From assembly GCA_026671195.1 (NCBI GenBank), contig JAPOHD010000067.1, forward strand, positions 124,001-188,000: a stretch of DNA of 64,000 nt. The letters are read 5' to 3'. Made by a program: the position numbers and the translations under genes. The DNA is from Draconibacterium aestuarii (GTDB lineage: Bacteria; Bacteroidota; Bacteroidia; Bacteroidales; Prolixibacteraceae). Positions 10,202 through 16,720 of the stretch are shown here, one piece after another (position 1 is the first letter of the stretch; each line of letters begins with the position of its first letter). A model generated the notes under the pieces. It was given only the letters and a program-made list of their open reading frames with translations. It did no database searches and was not told the DNA's origin.

Positions 10202-11200
10202 ATGAAGTTATTCGCAAAACTACTGGTATTTCTGTTGGTTTTTAGTTCTGTTGTACAGGCACAGAACAAAGCAGATTTGAGGTTTAACAAAAAAGGTGAG
10301 TTTAAGATTGTACAGTTTACCGATACACATGTGAACCTCTCGAAAAACACAAATCTGAATGTTTACGATATTGTGGCAGATATTATGAAAGCTGAAAAAC
10401 CTGATTTGGTGGTACTAACCGGCGATATTGTTACCGGCGAAAATCCTAAAAGAGGATACGAGCGTTTTGAAAATGTGTTTGCCAAAGCAGGAATTCCGTG
10501 GGTAGTGACTTTTGGAAATCATGACTCGGAATCCAATTTCCCAAGACAAGAAGTGGCTGAATTACTTCAGCAGTTTCGCTGGTGCCTGAATAATGATACC
10601 GGAGAAACAGAAGGCAATTCGAACTTTACTTTAACGGTTGCCGGCAAAAAGAAGGAGAACAATGCTTTGCTCTATTTTATGGATTCTCAGGAGTATAGTA
10701 CGCTTAAACCGCTGGTAGACGGTTGGGGATGGTTTAAACATGAGCAGGTAGATTGGTACCGCAAAAAAAGTAAAGAGTTTACCTGCTTAAATAATGGAAC
10801 GCCAATGAATGCCCTGGCATTTTTTCATATTCCTTTGCCTGAATATATACAGGCCTGGAACAATAAAATAAATCCACCGGTTGGTGTTAGAAACGAAGAC
10901 GAATGCAGTCCCGAAATAAATACAGGTATGTTTGCAGCCATGCTCGAAAGTGGCGATGTCATGGGTACTTTTGTTGGTCACGACCATATTAACGATTATA
11001 TTGGTGTGCATTATGGAATTGCACTGGCTTATGGTCGCGTTACCAAGGTGATGAAAAATCCTGAAGAAGATCCGCTGGCGGGTGGCCGCGTTATTGTACT
11101 TACCGAAGAAGAGCGTAAATTCGATACCTGGATTAGAGACATGAATGGCAAAAAAGAACTGGAGTGTTCGTGGCCGGCCTCCTTTTCAAAAACAAAATAA
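10202..11200 (+). CDS. secreted calcineurin-like metallophosphoesterase
   Basis: A 332-residue protein with signal peptide 1-20 (ending VQAQ). The metallophosphoesterase motifs are FTDTHV, LTGDIVTGE, FGNHDSES, FHIPLPEY and VGHDHINDY, so all metal ligands are present. The layout resembles the DCR2-like single-domain secreted phosphatases. It is tightly coupled to the larger phosphoesterase upstream (3-nt gap), and the MFS transporter follows after 36 nt, so all three are likely one transcript. Dephosphorylation of a sugar before uptake by the transporter is a reasonable inference. The substrate is not readable from sequence. Confidence 0.85.
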   Translation: MKLFAKLLVFLLVFSSVVQAQNKADLRFNKKGEFKIVQFTDTHVNLSKNTNLNVYDIVADIMKAEKPDLVVLTGDIVTGENPKRGYERFENVFAKAGIPWVVTFGNHDSESNFPRQEVAELLQQFRWCLNNDTGETEGNSNFTLTVAGKKKENNALLYFMDSQEYSTLKPLVDGWGWFKHEQVDWYRKKSKEFTCLNNGTPMNALAFFHIPLPEYIQAWNNKINPPVGVRNEDECSPEINTGMFAAMLESGDVMGTFVGHDHINDYIGVHYGIALAYGRVTKVMKNPEEDPLAGGRVIVLTEEERKFDTWIRDMNGKKELECSWPASFSKTK

Positions 11201-11236
11201 AATGAACCAATAAGAAATCAAATAAACTTTATCAGT

Positions 11237-12391
11237 ATGACAACAGACAAAACACAATGGAATAAACTTATTCCGGTATTATTAACCTTTGTAGTAATGG
11301 GATTTGTTGATATTATTGGTGTTGCAACCAGTTATATCAAACAGGATTTTGAGTTGACTAATTTTATCGCTCAGTTTCTGCCCATGATGGTTTTAGTGTG
11401 GTTTTTTATCTTGTCGGTTCCGGTGGGGATTTTACAGGATAAATACGGCAAACGAAACATGTTAAATCTTGGAATGGTTATTCAGGCCGTGGGTTTGGGG
11501 GTACCCTTTCTGCATTATTCGTTTGGAATGATGTTCGCATCGTTTATACTGCTGGGTATTGGGAATACAATCATCCAGGTGTCGGCAAATCCGCTTTTGC
11601 AGGATGTTTCACCGGCCGATAAACTGGCTAGTTTTTTAAGCTCCTCGCAGTTTATTAAAGCTATTATTTCTTTTTCGGGGCCGCTTATTGCAGCTTTTAT
11701 GGCATCGCAAATGGGCAACTGGCGTTTGGTGCTTGCGGTGTACGGTGTTGCCTCTATTTTAGTGGCAGTCTGGCTTTCGTTAACACCCATTGTTGAATCA
11801 AAACCCGATCGTAAACCGGCCACTTTTGCCTCTTGTTTTGGTTTGCTGAAAAACCGTTTTGTGGCTTTTATGGCCCTGTCGATATTTCTTATTGTGGGTA
11901 TTGAAGTGGCTATTAATACAAATATTGCCACAATTCTTATTTCGAAATACGGTATTACCATGGAAAAGGCAGCGTTGGGAATCAGCATCTTTTTTGCCGG
12001 GGAAACCATTTCGAGGTTAATTGGCGCCATTGTGCTGAACTGGATTAAACCACGTGTTTTTCTGTTTCTGACCGTGTTGATTTCGCTCCTGGGCGTTGCC
12101 GGAATTTTTGTAGCTCCCGGATTTACAACAGCACTGGTAGCTATCTTTTTAATTGGATTGGGAGCCGGGAATTTGTTTCCCATTATTTTTTCGCTTTCGC
12201 TTGAAAAAATGCCCGACCGTGCCAACGAAATTTCAGGCTTGCTGATTATGGCCGTTTCGGGTGGGGCAGTCATCCCTCCAATAGTTGGCCTTGTTAGTAC
12301 AATGGTTTCGCCTCTGGCAAGTATGCTGGTGGTTGCAGGTTGTTTATTCTACCTTTTGTGGGTATCGTTTTACGTACGGAAAGAAAAATAA
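11237..12391 (+). CDS. MFS sugar transporter
   Basis: A 384-residue membrane protein with about twelve hydrophobic helices and the MFS loop motif DKYGKRNM between helices 2 and 3. The overall pattern (FVDIIGVATSYIKQDFELTN at the start, GNTIIQVSANPLLQDVSP in helix 4) is like the FucP/NagP/GluP type of proton-coupled sugar permeases of Bacteroidota. It would import the monosaccharide released by the enzymes upstream across the inner membrane. It is the last gene of the transcript and is followed by a strong terminator. A long open frame antisense to it (11515-12273) is a by-product of its codon composition. Confidence 0.88.
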   Translation: MTTDKTQWNKLIPVLLTFVVMGFVDIIGVATSYIKQDFELTNFIAQFLPMMVLVWFFILSVPVGILQDKYGKRNMLNLGMVIQAVGLGVPFLHYSFGMMFASFILLGIGNTIIQVSANPLLQDVSPADKLASFLSSSQFIKAIISFSGPLIAAFMASQMGNWRLVLAVYGVASILVAVWLSLTPIVESKPDRKPATFASCFGLLKNRFVAFMALSIFLIVGIEVAINTNIATILISKYGITMEKAALGISIFFAGETISRLIGAIVLNWIKPRVFLFLTVLISLLGVAGIFVAPGFTTALVAIFLIGLGAGNLFPIIFSLSLEKMPDRANEISGLLIMAVSGGAVIPPIVGLVSTMVSPLASMLVVAGCLFYLLWVSFYVRKEK

Positions 12392-12412
12392 AGAAAGGAT
12401 CAGAATTTACAG

Positions 12413-12450
12413 AAGGTTGTATTGGTGTTTACCGGTACAACCTTTTTTTT
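12413..12450 (+). terminator. intrinsic terminator after the MFS transporter gene
   Basis: A 9-bp stem (12413-12421 with 12436-12444), with a further GGT/ACC pairing inside the loop, runs into a T8 tract. It closes the carbohydrate transcript 22 nt after the stop codon. Confidence 0.85.
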
Positions 12451-12899
12451 GCCTCAAAATAGTTGTTCACAAAATTTCAGTAAGCCTTGGTTTTAGGTTG
12501 GAGATGGAAATATTTGTTCATGAAGAAATATCCAATAATCAATAATCAAATTCCAATAACCAATGCCATAATCTTACTATGCACACGCTTTGTATCTGGT
12601 TCTTTGCTTTAAGCCCCCACCTGCTAATAAACATAAACAAAACTTCGTTTGTTACGCAACCTTTTTTTACTTTTAAACATCTAAAACACAAAACCAATAT
12701 AACTAATCATGAACAACTCCTCGTAATCCACAACAAATACAAACCATTTGTTTTGTAGCAAGGCTACATAATATACAAACCCAAAGTTGCTAAGGCAACA
12801 GTAACCCGACCTTTTAATACGCTCTTTTTACGATGCTTTACGCTAAGCACTCGTTTTTAAGTACGCAGTACTTTATACTCATTACTAAATTTTAATAAA
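12451..12899. other. intergenic region with a run of short perfect hairpins
   Basis: No credible gene. There is an AT-rich patch with CCAATAA/ATAATCAAT direct repeats near 12530-12566, followed by six small inverted repeats within 240 bp: 12636-12653 (AACAAA/TTTGTT), 12732-12752 (AACAAAT/ATTTGTT), 12754-12768 (TGTAGC/GCTACA), 12786-12799 (GTTGC/GCAAC), 12830-12854 (ACGATGCTT paired with AAGCA and TCGT around a one-base bulge) and 12859-12873 (AAGTAC/GTACTT). None has a T tract placed like a terminator. Whether it is a structured RNA, a leader for the lipoprotein gene or a decayed element cannot be decided here. Confidence 0.6.
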
Positions 12900-13313
12900 A
12901 TGAGACCAAAACTTTTTAAATTAAGTGTAATAACCCTGCTTCTGCTTTTTGCCGGGGTAGGGTGTGAAAACGACGAACCACAGGAAACTGATCCAGCCCA
13001 AATTATCCTAGGGAAATGGGAATTAATTGAAATGGGTAATTATCCAAATATGGAACAAGTGGAAACTCCTTCTGGTTATAAAGAATATTTGCCAGACAGT
13101 GTACTCCGTGAATATAATTATGAAACCAGTAGTTTTTATTACAAAACATACTGGATTGATTCGCTCCTTCATGAAGGAGTCTATCGTTCTGACGGTTATT
13201 TGGTAGCAACAAGATACAGATATAATTTTATACGCATGAATAATAAGGTAGAGCTAGAGCTACATAATGCCGCCGGGATTTATAACAATTTCATCTATCA
13301 ACGAATAAAATAA
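12900..13313 (+). CDS. small secreted lipoprotein, lipocalin-like
   Basis: A 137-residue probable lipoprotein: the N-terminal hydrophobic stretch ends at GVGC (Cys22), and the next residues are acidic (ENDEPQETD) as is common after the modified cysteine. The body begins with ILGKWELIEMGNYP, the opening strand seen in small Bacteroidota lipocalin-like lipoproteins, and continues as alternating short beta strands ending YNNFIYQRIK. Function unknown; the protein probably sits on the periplasmic or outer face of a membrane. The lipobox is not ideal. It lies downstream of the hairpin-rich intergenic region and 90 bp before the palindrome array. Confidence 0.65.
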   Translation: MRPKLFKLSVITLLLLFAGVGCENDEPQETDPAQIILGKWELIEMGNYPNMEQVETPSGYKEYLPDSVLREYNYETSSFYYKTYWIDSLLHEGVYRSDGYLVATRYRYNFIRMNNKVELELHNAAGIYNNFIYQRIK

Positions 13314-13403
13314 CCAATCTTTTAATCAGTATATTTATGTTATATAACTGGGGGGGTACGCCCAGCAGTCCAATAACCCGGTTACGCCAAAATTTTGAGG
13401 CTT

Positions 13404-13436
13404 ACCTTTTCCAAAGTTCGGAACTTTGGAAAAGGT
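13404..13436. repeat. 33-bp near-perfect palindrome at the head of the repeat array
   Basis: Two perfectly complementary 16-nt arms (13404-13419 and 13421-13436) flank a single central G. It would be a very stable hairpin in RNA or a cruciform in DNA. There is no T run after it, so it does not look like a terminator. It lies 38 bp before the first 42-nt array unit. Because of the symmetry, both strands can encode the same peptide (LFQSSELWKR). Confidence 0.85.
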
Positions 13437-13473
13437 TTGTAACGAAAAACCCTGAAAATCTGAATAAAACAAG

Positions 13474-13701
13474 TTTCCCAACAACAGGAAAGTCCCAACA
13501 AAGTTCCCGGCAGGTTTTCCCGGAGGTGGGAGACTCCCGGCTAATATTCAAAGACGGTTTCCCATTGTTGGGAACGTTAAAAATAAATTTACAGCAAGAT
13601 TTCCCATTGATGGGAAAGTATGCCATGAACTTTAGAGAAGGTTTCCCAATCATGGGAAAGTTAAATCCGTGACAATGGGAAAGTTTCCCAACAGAAGGAA
13701 A
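13474..13701. repeat. array of six palindromic units with exact 42-nt spacing (FPxxGK repeat)
   Basis: Units of 18 nt begin at 13474, 13516, 13558, 13600, 13642 and 13684, exactly 42 nt apart. The consensus is TTTCCCA-N4-TGGGAAA, for example TTTCCCATTGATGGGAAA at 13600. Units 3 to 5 are the most perfect, while 1, 2 and 6 have one degraded arm. An extra inverted copy, TGGGAAAGTTTCCCA, spans 13676-13690. The 24-nt spacers differ. On the + strand the frame from ATG 13337 reads FPxxGK every 14 residues and stops at 13670-13672, yet the sixth unit stays in the same frame. The - strand frame (13402-13740) also reads FPxxGK every 14 residues. A small repeat protein is possible. A DNA- or RNA-binding site array for the gene downstream is at least as likely. 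A G7 run lies at 13350-13356 near the start of the + frame. Confidence 0.85.
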
Positions 13702-13746
13702 AAAAGTACAGATAATCCATTTTTTTAACCAATAATTCAAATTATT

Positions 13747-14469
13747 ATGGAAATTAAAAGTTTATACCTGCATGCACTTCGCAACGAAGAACACTTCAAC
13801 TATCACACCGAGGTAAACGAACTGGTGTTACGTTTTACGGTTGAGGCCTTAAAAATTCAAAAGTATTACCCGGCCTTTGAGGCGGCTTTGGCCAACGAAA
13901 GCGAAGCGCTCGACGTGGTGCGCAAAAGTATGTTTACCGGTCCCATTGCCGATGCCGACCACGTGCGCGACACCACAACCCTGGGCATGGAAGACATGGT
14001 TGATGCCGCCCTGCGTCATTTCCGCCCCGAAGTGCGCGAAGCGGCCCGCCGCCTGAAGATTGTATTCGACAGTTTCGATGGACTTACCACCAAACCCTAC
14101 GACCAGCAAACTGCGGGTACTGACAAGCTGGTTGAACTGCTCGAAACCAAACATGCCGACGATGTGGCGCTGGTTGGCCTTGCCGAGTGGGTTACCGAAC
14201 TAAAAGCCAATAACCAGGCGGTAAAAAACCTGGTGGGCGAACGTTACACCGACGATTCGGGCAAAACACCCGTTAAAATGAAAACTGCCCGCAAACAGCT
14301 CGACACCGCTTACCGCGATGTTACCCGTTTGGTGGATGCACTGATTATTGTGGAAGGCCCGGAAGCTTACGAAGCATTTGTTGGCGAACTGAACGAGCGC
14401 ATCGATAAATACAACACCCGCCTCAACCAGCGCGATGGCCGTAATAAAAAGGACAACGAGGAAGAATAG
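13747..14469 (+). CDS. DUF6261-type helical protein
   Basis: A 240-residue protein with no signal peptide and no hydrophobic segments, almost wholly helical, opening with MEIKSLYLHALRNEEHFNY, a start I associate with the Bacteroidota family DUF6261. The C-terminus is strongly charged (RDGRNKKDNEEE). The charged basic/acidic helices would fit a nucleic-acid or protein-binding role, but no catalytic motif is visible. The gene differs from its neighbours in composition: I counted 58% G+C over 13861-13980, against 48% in a sampled line of the carbohydrate locus and about 30% in the capsule locus. It starts 45 nt after the last palindromic unit and is followed by its own strong terminator, so array plus gene form a self-contained module. 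Function unknown. Confidence 0.8.
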   Translation: MEIKSLYLHALRNEEHFNYHTEVNELVLRFTVEALKIQKYYPAFEAALANESEALDVVRKSMFTGPIADADHVRDTTTLGMEDMVDAALRHFRPEVREAARRLKIVFDSFDGLTTKPYDQQTAGTDKLVELLETKHADDVALVGLAEWVTELKANNQAVKNLVGERYTDDSGKTPVKMKTARKQLDTAYRDVTRLVDALIIVEGPEAYEAFVGELNERIDKYNTRLNQRDGRNKKDNEEE

Positions 14470-14496
14470 TGGCAGTATTTAGTCTCAGCTGGCAGT

Positions 14497-14541
14497 AACA
14501 AAGGGATCTGATCTCTTGAAAAGATCGGATCCCTTTGTTTT
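14497..14541 (+). terminator. intrinsic terminator after the DUF6261-type gene
   Basis: A long stem pairs 14497-14508 with 14528-14539 (12 bp) and continues inward through GATCT/AGATC, followed by a TTTT run. It lies 27 nt after the stop codon and is one of the strongest hairpins in the window. It is nearly symmetric and may also work on the other strand. Confidence 0.85.
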
Positions 14542-14700
14542 AATGATCCACTCAAAAAAATACATATTCAACTAACTCCTTTCATCAGGCTGCCTGCATT
14601 TGTTTTGCCCGGCTTTATAAAGTTCGTACTAAAAGCTGCAATTTATTTAGCACAACCTACCACAAAATGTCAAAAAACTGCGTAGTGTGGGTTAATATTG

Positions 14701-14734
14701 TTGCAATTTTATAAAAATATATCACGTACTTTTG
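14701..14734 (+). promoter_or_regulatory. Bacteroidota-type promoter for the toroid-FGE gene
   Basis: TACTTTTG at 14727-14734 matches the -7 consensus TAnnTTTG of the Bacteroidota primary sigma factor. A TTG at 14701-14703 lies 23 nt upstream, a little further than usual for the -33 element. The start codon follows 31 nt after the -7 box. Confidence 0.5.
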
Positions 14735-14765
14735 ATGATTAACCGAGTCATTAAATTGCTGAAGT

Positions 14766-16718
14766 ATGAACAAAAATCTTACAAAATTTACAATAATTGT
14801 TGCTGTTATCGCATTTCTGTATGCGAATTGTAATGCGCAAACAAAACCTTCGATTACAGAATATCCTTACCCGGGATATAAAAACCTGGCTGCCAAGGCT
14901 GCCTGGTTGCAGGAAGATATGCACAAGTATAATCGTCAGTATGGTATTATAATGCCACGTGTTTTACTTCCTCCCGAAGGAAACGAAGACCTTTCATCGG
15001 CACACCAGGAAGATGGTGGAAACCGGACAGGACCTTATCTGGCGGCTTTGAGTTTTCAATATGCTGTAACAAAAGATCCGGAGGTAAAAACATGGGCCGA
15101 CGAAACCTTCGAAGCCATTGAGATACTGGAAAAAGTAACCGGAGTGGAAGGAAGTATTGCCCGAAGCTTTAATAAGTCGGACAAAAAACAACGCCACGAA
15201 GACTGGTTCTTTTTTCCCATGGAGTGGCATCAGTCAACAAGTATGAAGGGATACCGGTGGCTGGGCGATCCAAGTTCCGATACCTATTCAAATCTGATAT
15301 ATGGATTGGGTAATTATTATGATTTGGTTGCCGATGAAAAATACAAACCAAGGGTGCGCGAATGGATTACAAAAGTTATCGATCGTATTATCGAAAATGA
15401 TATGCGATTGGTTGATACAGATGGAAAAATGACGCTTTGGGGAAATTATAGTCCATCCCTGGATCATGAAAATCTGAATTCGCTGCTGGCACTTTATCAT
15501 TTAAAAGTTGCTTATCATATTACCGGAAACGAAAGGTATCAGCAAAAGTATTTTGAGCTTATTAACAAACACGGCTACATTGAAGATGCCATTATGACGG
15601 CTTCTTACAAACCACCGTATGTGCCGTGGGATACATATCATTTTATGAAAGGTATATTTATGTTGCTACGTTACGAAACCGATCCGTTGCTACGCGATCA
15701 GTACCTGGCATCGCTCGAACGTTTCTGGCTGAAGGAATATCCCTGCAAAAATCTTACGTTTCAGTTAACCTATAATCATTATGTTCCTGAAGAAGGAGGA
15801 TTTGATGAAGAATCGATAAAACAAATGGAAGAATGGCACGGAGCCTGGCGAAGAGAGTCGGATCAACATCTTAGAAAAGGAAATAGCACTGAAAGGGTGC
15901 AGGGAACATGGATAGAACCTTCGCATTTTTTAGTGTTGGCGTACTGGAAAGCACGCTATTTAGAATTACTAACTGCCGATGGGAAAATCGGGCCGGGGAA
16001 TCCTCCTGAATGGGCTGTAAAAAAGCCGGATGTTGTTGACGGAATGGTTTATGTTCCTGCCGGAGAGTTTGTTATGGGTAGCAATATTGGCGACCGCGAT
16101 GAGGGGCCACAACAAAAGGTTTACGTTGAAGCGTTTTATATCGACCGATTTGAGGTAACCAACCGCGAATATGCACGTTTTAAAAAAGGATATAAATACA
16201 ATACCAAAACAACGGATGAAACCGTTCGTAAGGAGCAATGGAAAGATGAGGATAGACCTGTGGTAAATATTAGTTGGGAAGAAGCTGTTGAATATTGCGA
16301 ATGGGCAGGCAAACGCCTTCCTACCGAAGCCGAATGGGAAAAAGCTGCCCGGGGGACCGATGGAAGAAAATATCCCTGGGGTAATTTTCATGATATGAGT
16401 TTTGCCGAACCTGACGGAATTGCAGAAACGGCTGCCTGGAGAGCAGGTAAAAGCACGTATGGCGCATATTGGATGGCCGGTGGCGCATGGGAGTGGACAG
16501 CCGACTGGTACCAACCTTATCCGGGAAATGAGGTGGATTCTCCTGCTTATGGCGAAAAGTATAAAGTAATCAGGGGGGCATCCAATTTTGCCGATCCGAG
16601 TATGCAACGCTGTGCACATCGTTATTACCTCGATCCGAAAATGAAACAGAGTGGTTATCCCGTTGGATTCAGGTGTGTGATTTCGGAAAAAGATGTTGAA
16701 AAATTGAAAAATAAATAG
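14766..16718 (+). CDS. secreted toroid-domain protein fused to an FGE/SUMF1-like domain
   Basis: A 650-residue protein with signal peptide 1-24 (ending CNAQ; a lipoprotein is unlikely). Residues about 60-400 are the same probable toroid domain as in the genes at 3, 985 and 6072, but without a propeller: EDGGNRTGPYLA, GDPSSDTYS (D172, with Thr in place of the Glu), LWGNYSPSLD and a VLAYWKARYLEL end. Residues about 425-642 are a sulfatase-modifying-factor (FGE) fold: MVYVPAGEFVMGSN, IDRFEVTNREYARF, VNISWEEAVEYCEW, RLPTEAEWEKAARG and YPVGFRCV. The active-site cysteine pair of true FGEs is absent in the RGASNFADPSMQRCA stretch, so it probably binds rather than oxidises. A BNR protein follows 2 nt later, almost certainly in the same operon. 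Confidence 0.85.
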   Translation: MNKNLTKFTIIVAVIAFLYANCNAQTKPSITEYPYPGYKNLAAKAAWLQEDMHKYNRQYGIIMPRVLLPPEGNEDLSSAHQEDGGNRTGPYLAALSFQYAVTKDPEVKTWADETFEAIEILEKVTGVEGSIARSFNKSDKKQRHEDWFFFPMEWHQSTSMKGYRWLGDPSSDTYSNLIYGLGNYYDLVADEKYKPRVREWITKVIDRIIENDMRLVDTDGKMTLWGNYSPSLDHENLNSLLALYHLKVAYHITGNERYQQKYFELINKHGYIEDAIMTASYKPPYVPWDTYHFMKGIFMLLRYETDPLLRDQYLASLERFWLKEYPCKNLTFQLTYNHYVPEEGGFDEESIKQMEEWHGAWRRESDQHLRKGNSTERVQGTWIEPSHFLVLAYWKARYLELLTADGKIGPGNPPEWAVKKPDVVDGMVYVPAGEFVMGSNIGDRDEGPQQKVYVEAFYIDRFEVTNREYARFKKGYKYNTKTTDETVRKEQWKDEDRPVVNISWEEAVEYCEWAGKRLPTEAEWEKAARGTDGRKYPWGNFHDMSFAEPDGIAETAAWRAGKSTYGAYWMAGGAWEWTADWYQPYPGNEVDSPAYGEKYKVIRGASNFADPSMQRCAHRYYLDPKMKQSGYPVGFRCVISEKDVEKLKNK

Positions 16719-16720
16719 AT

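Noticed and set aside
11515-12273. 252-codon frame antisense to the MFS transporter
   Set aside because: A by-product of hydrophobic codon use on the real strand. No domain seen.
1-12391. Complete SusC/SusD-type polysaccharide utilization locus
   Set aside because: No TonB-dependent receptor or SusD-like gene is visible in the window. It may continue to the left.
13337-13672. FPxxGK frame as a confident protein-coding gene
   Set aside because: It is open on both strands because palindromes are spaced by a multiple of three. The G7 run and an in-frame stop before the sixth unit make coding doubtful, so it is listed as a repeat only.
13474-13701. CRISPR array
   Set aside because: Units are palindromic, only 18 nt, partly degenerate and 24 nt apart, and no cas gene is present.
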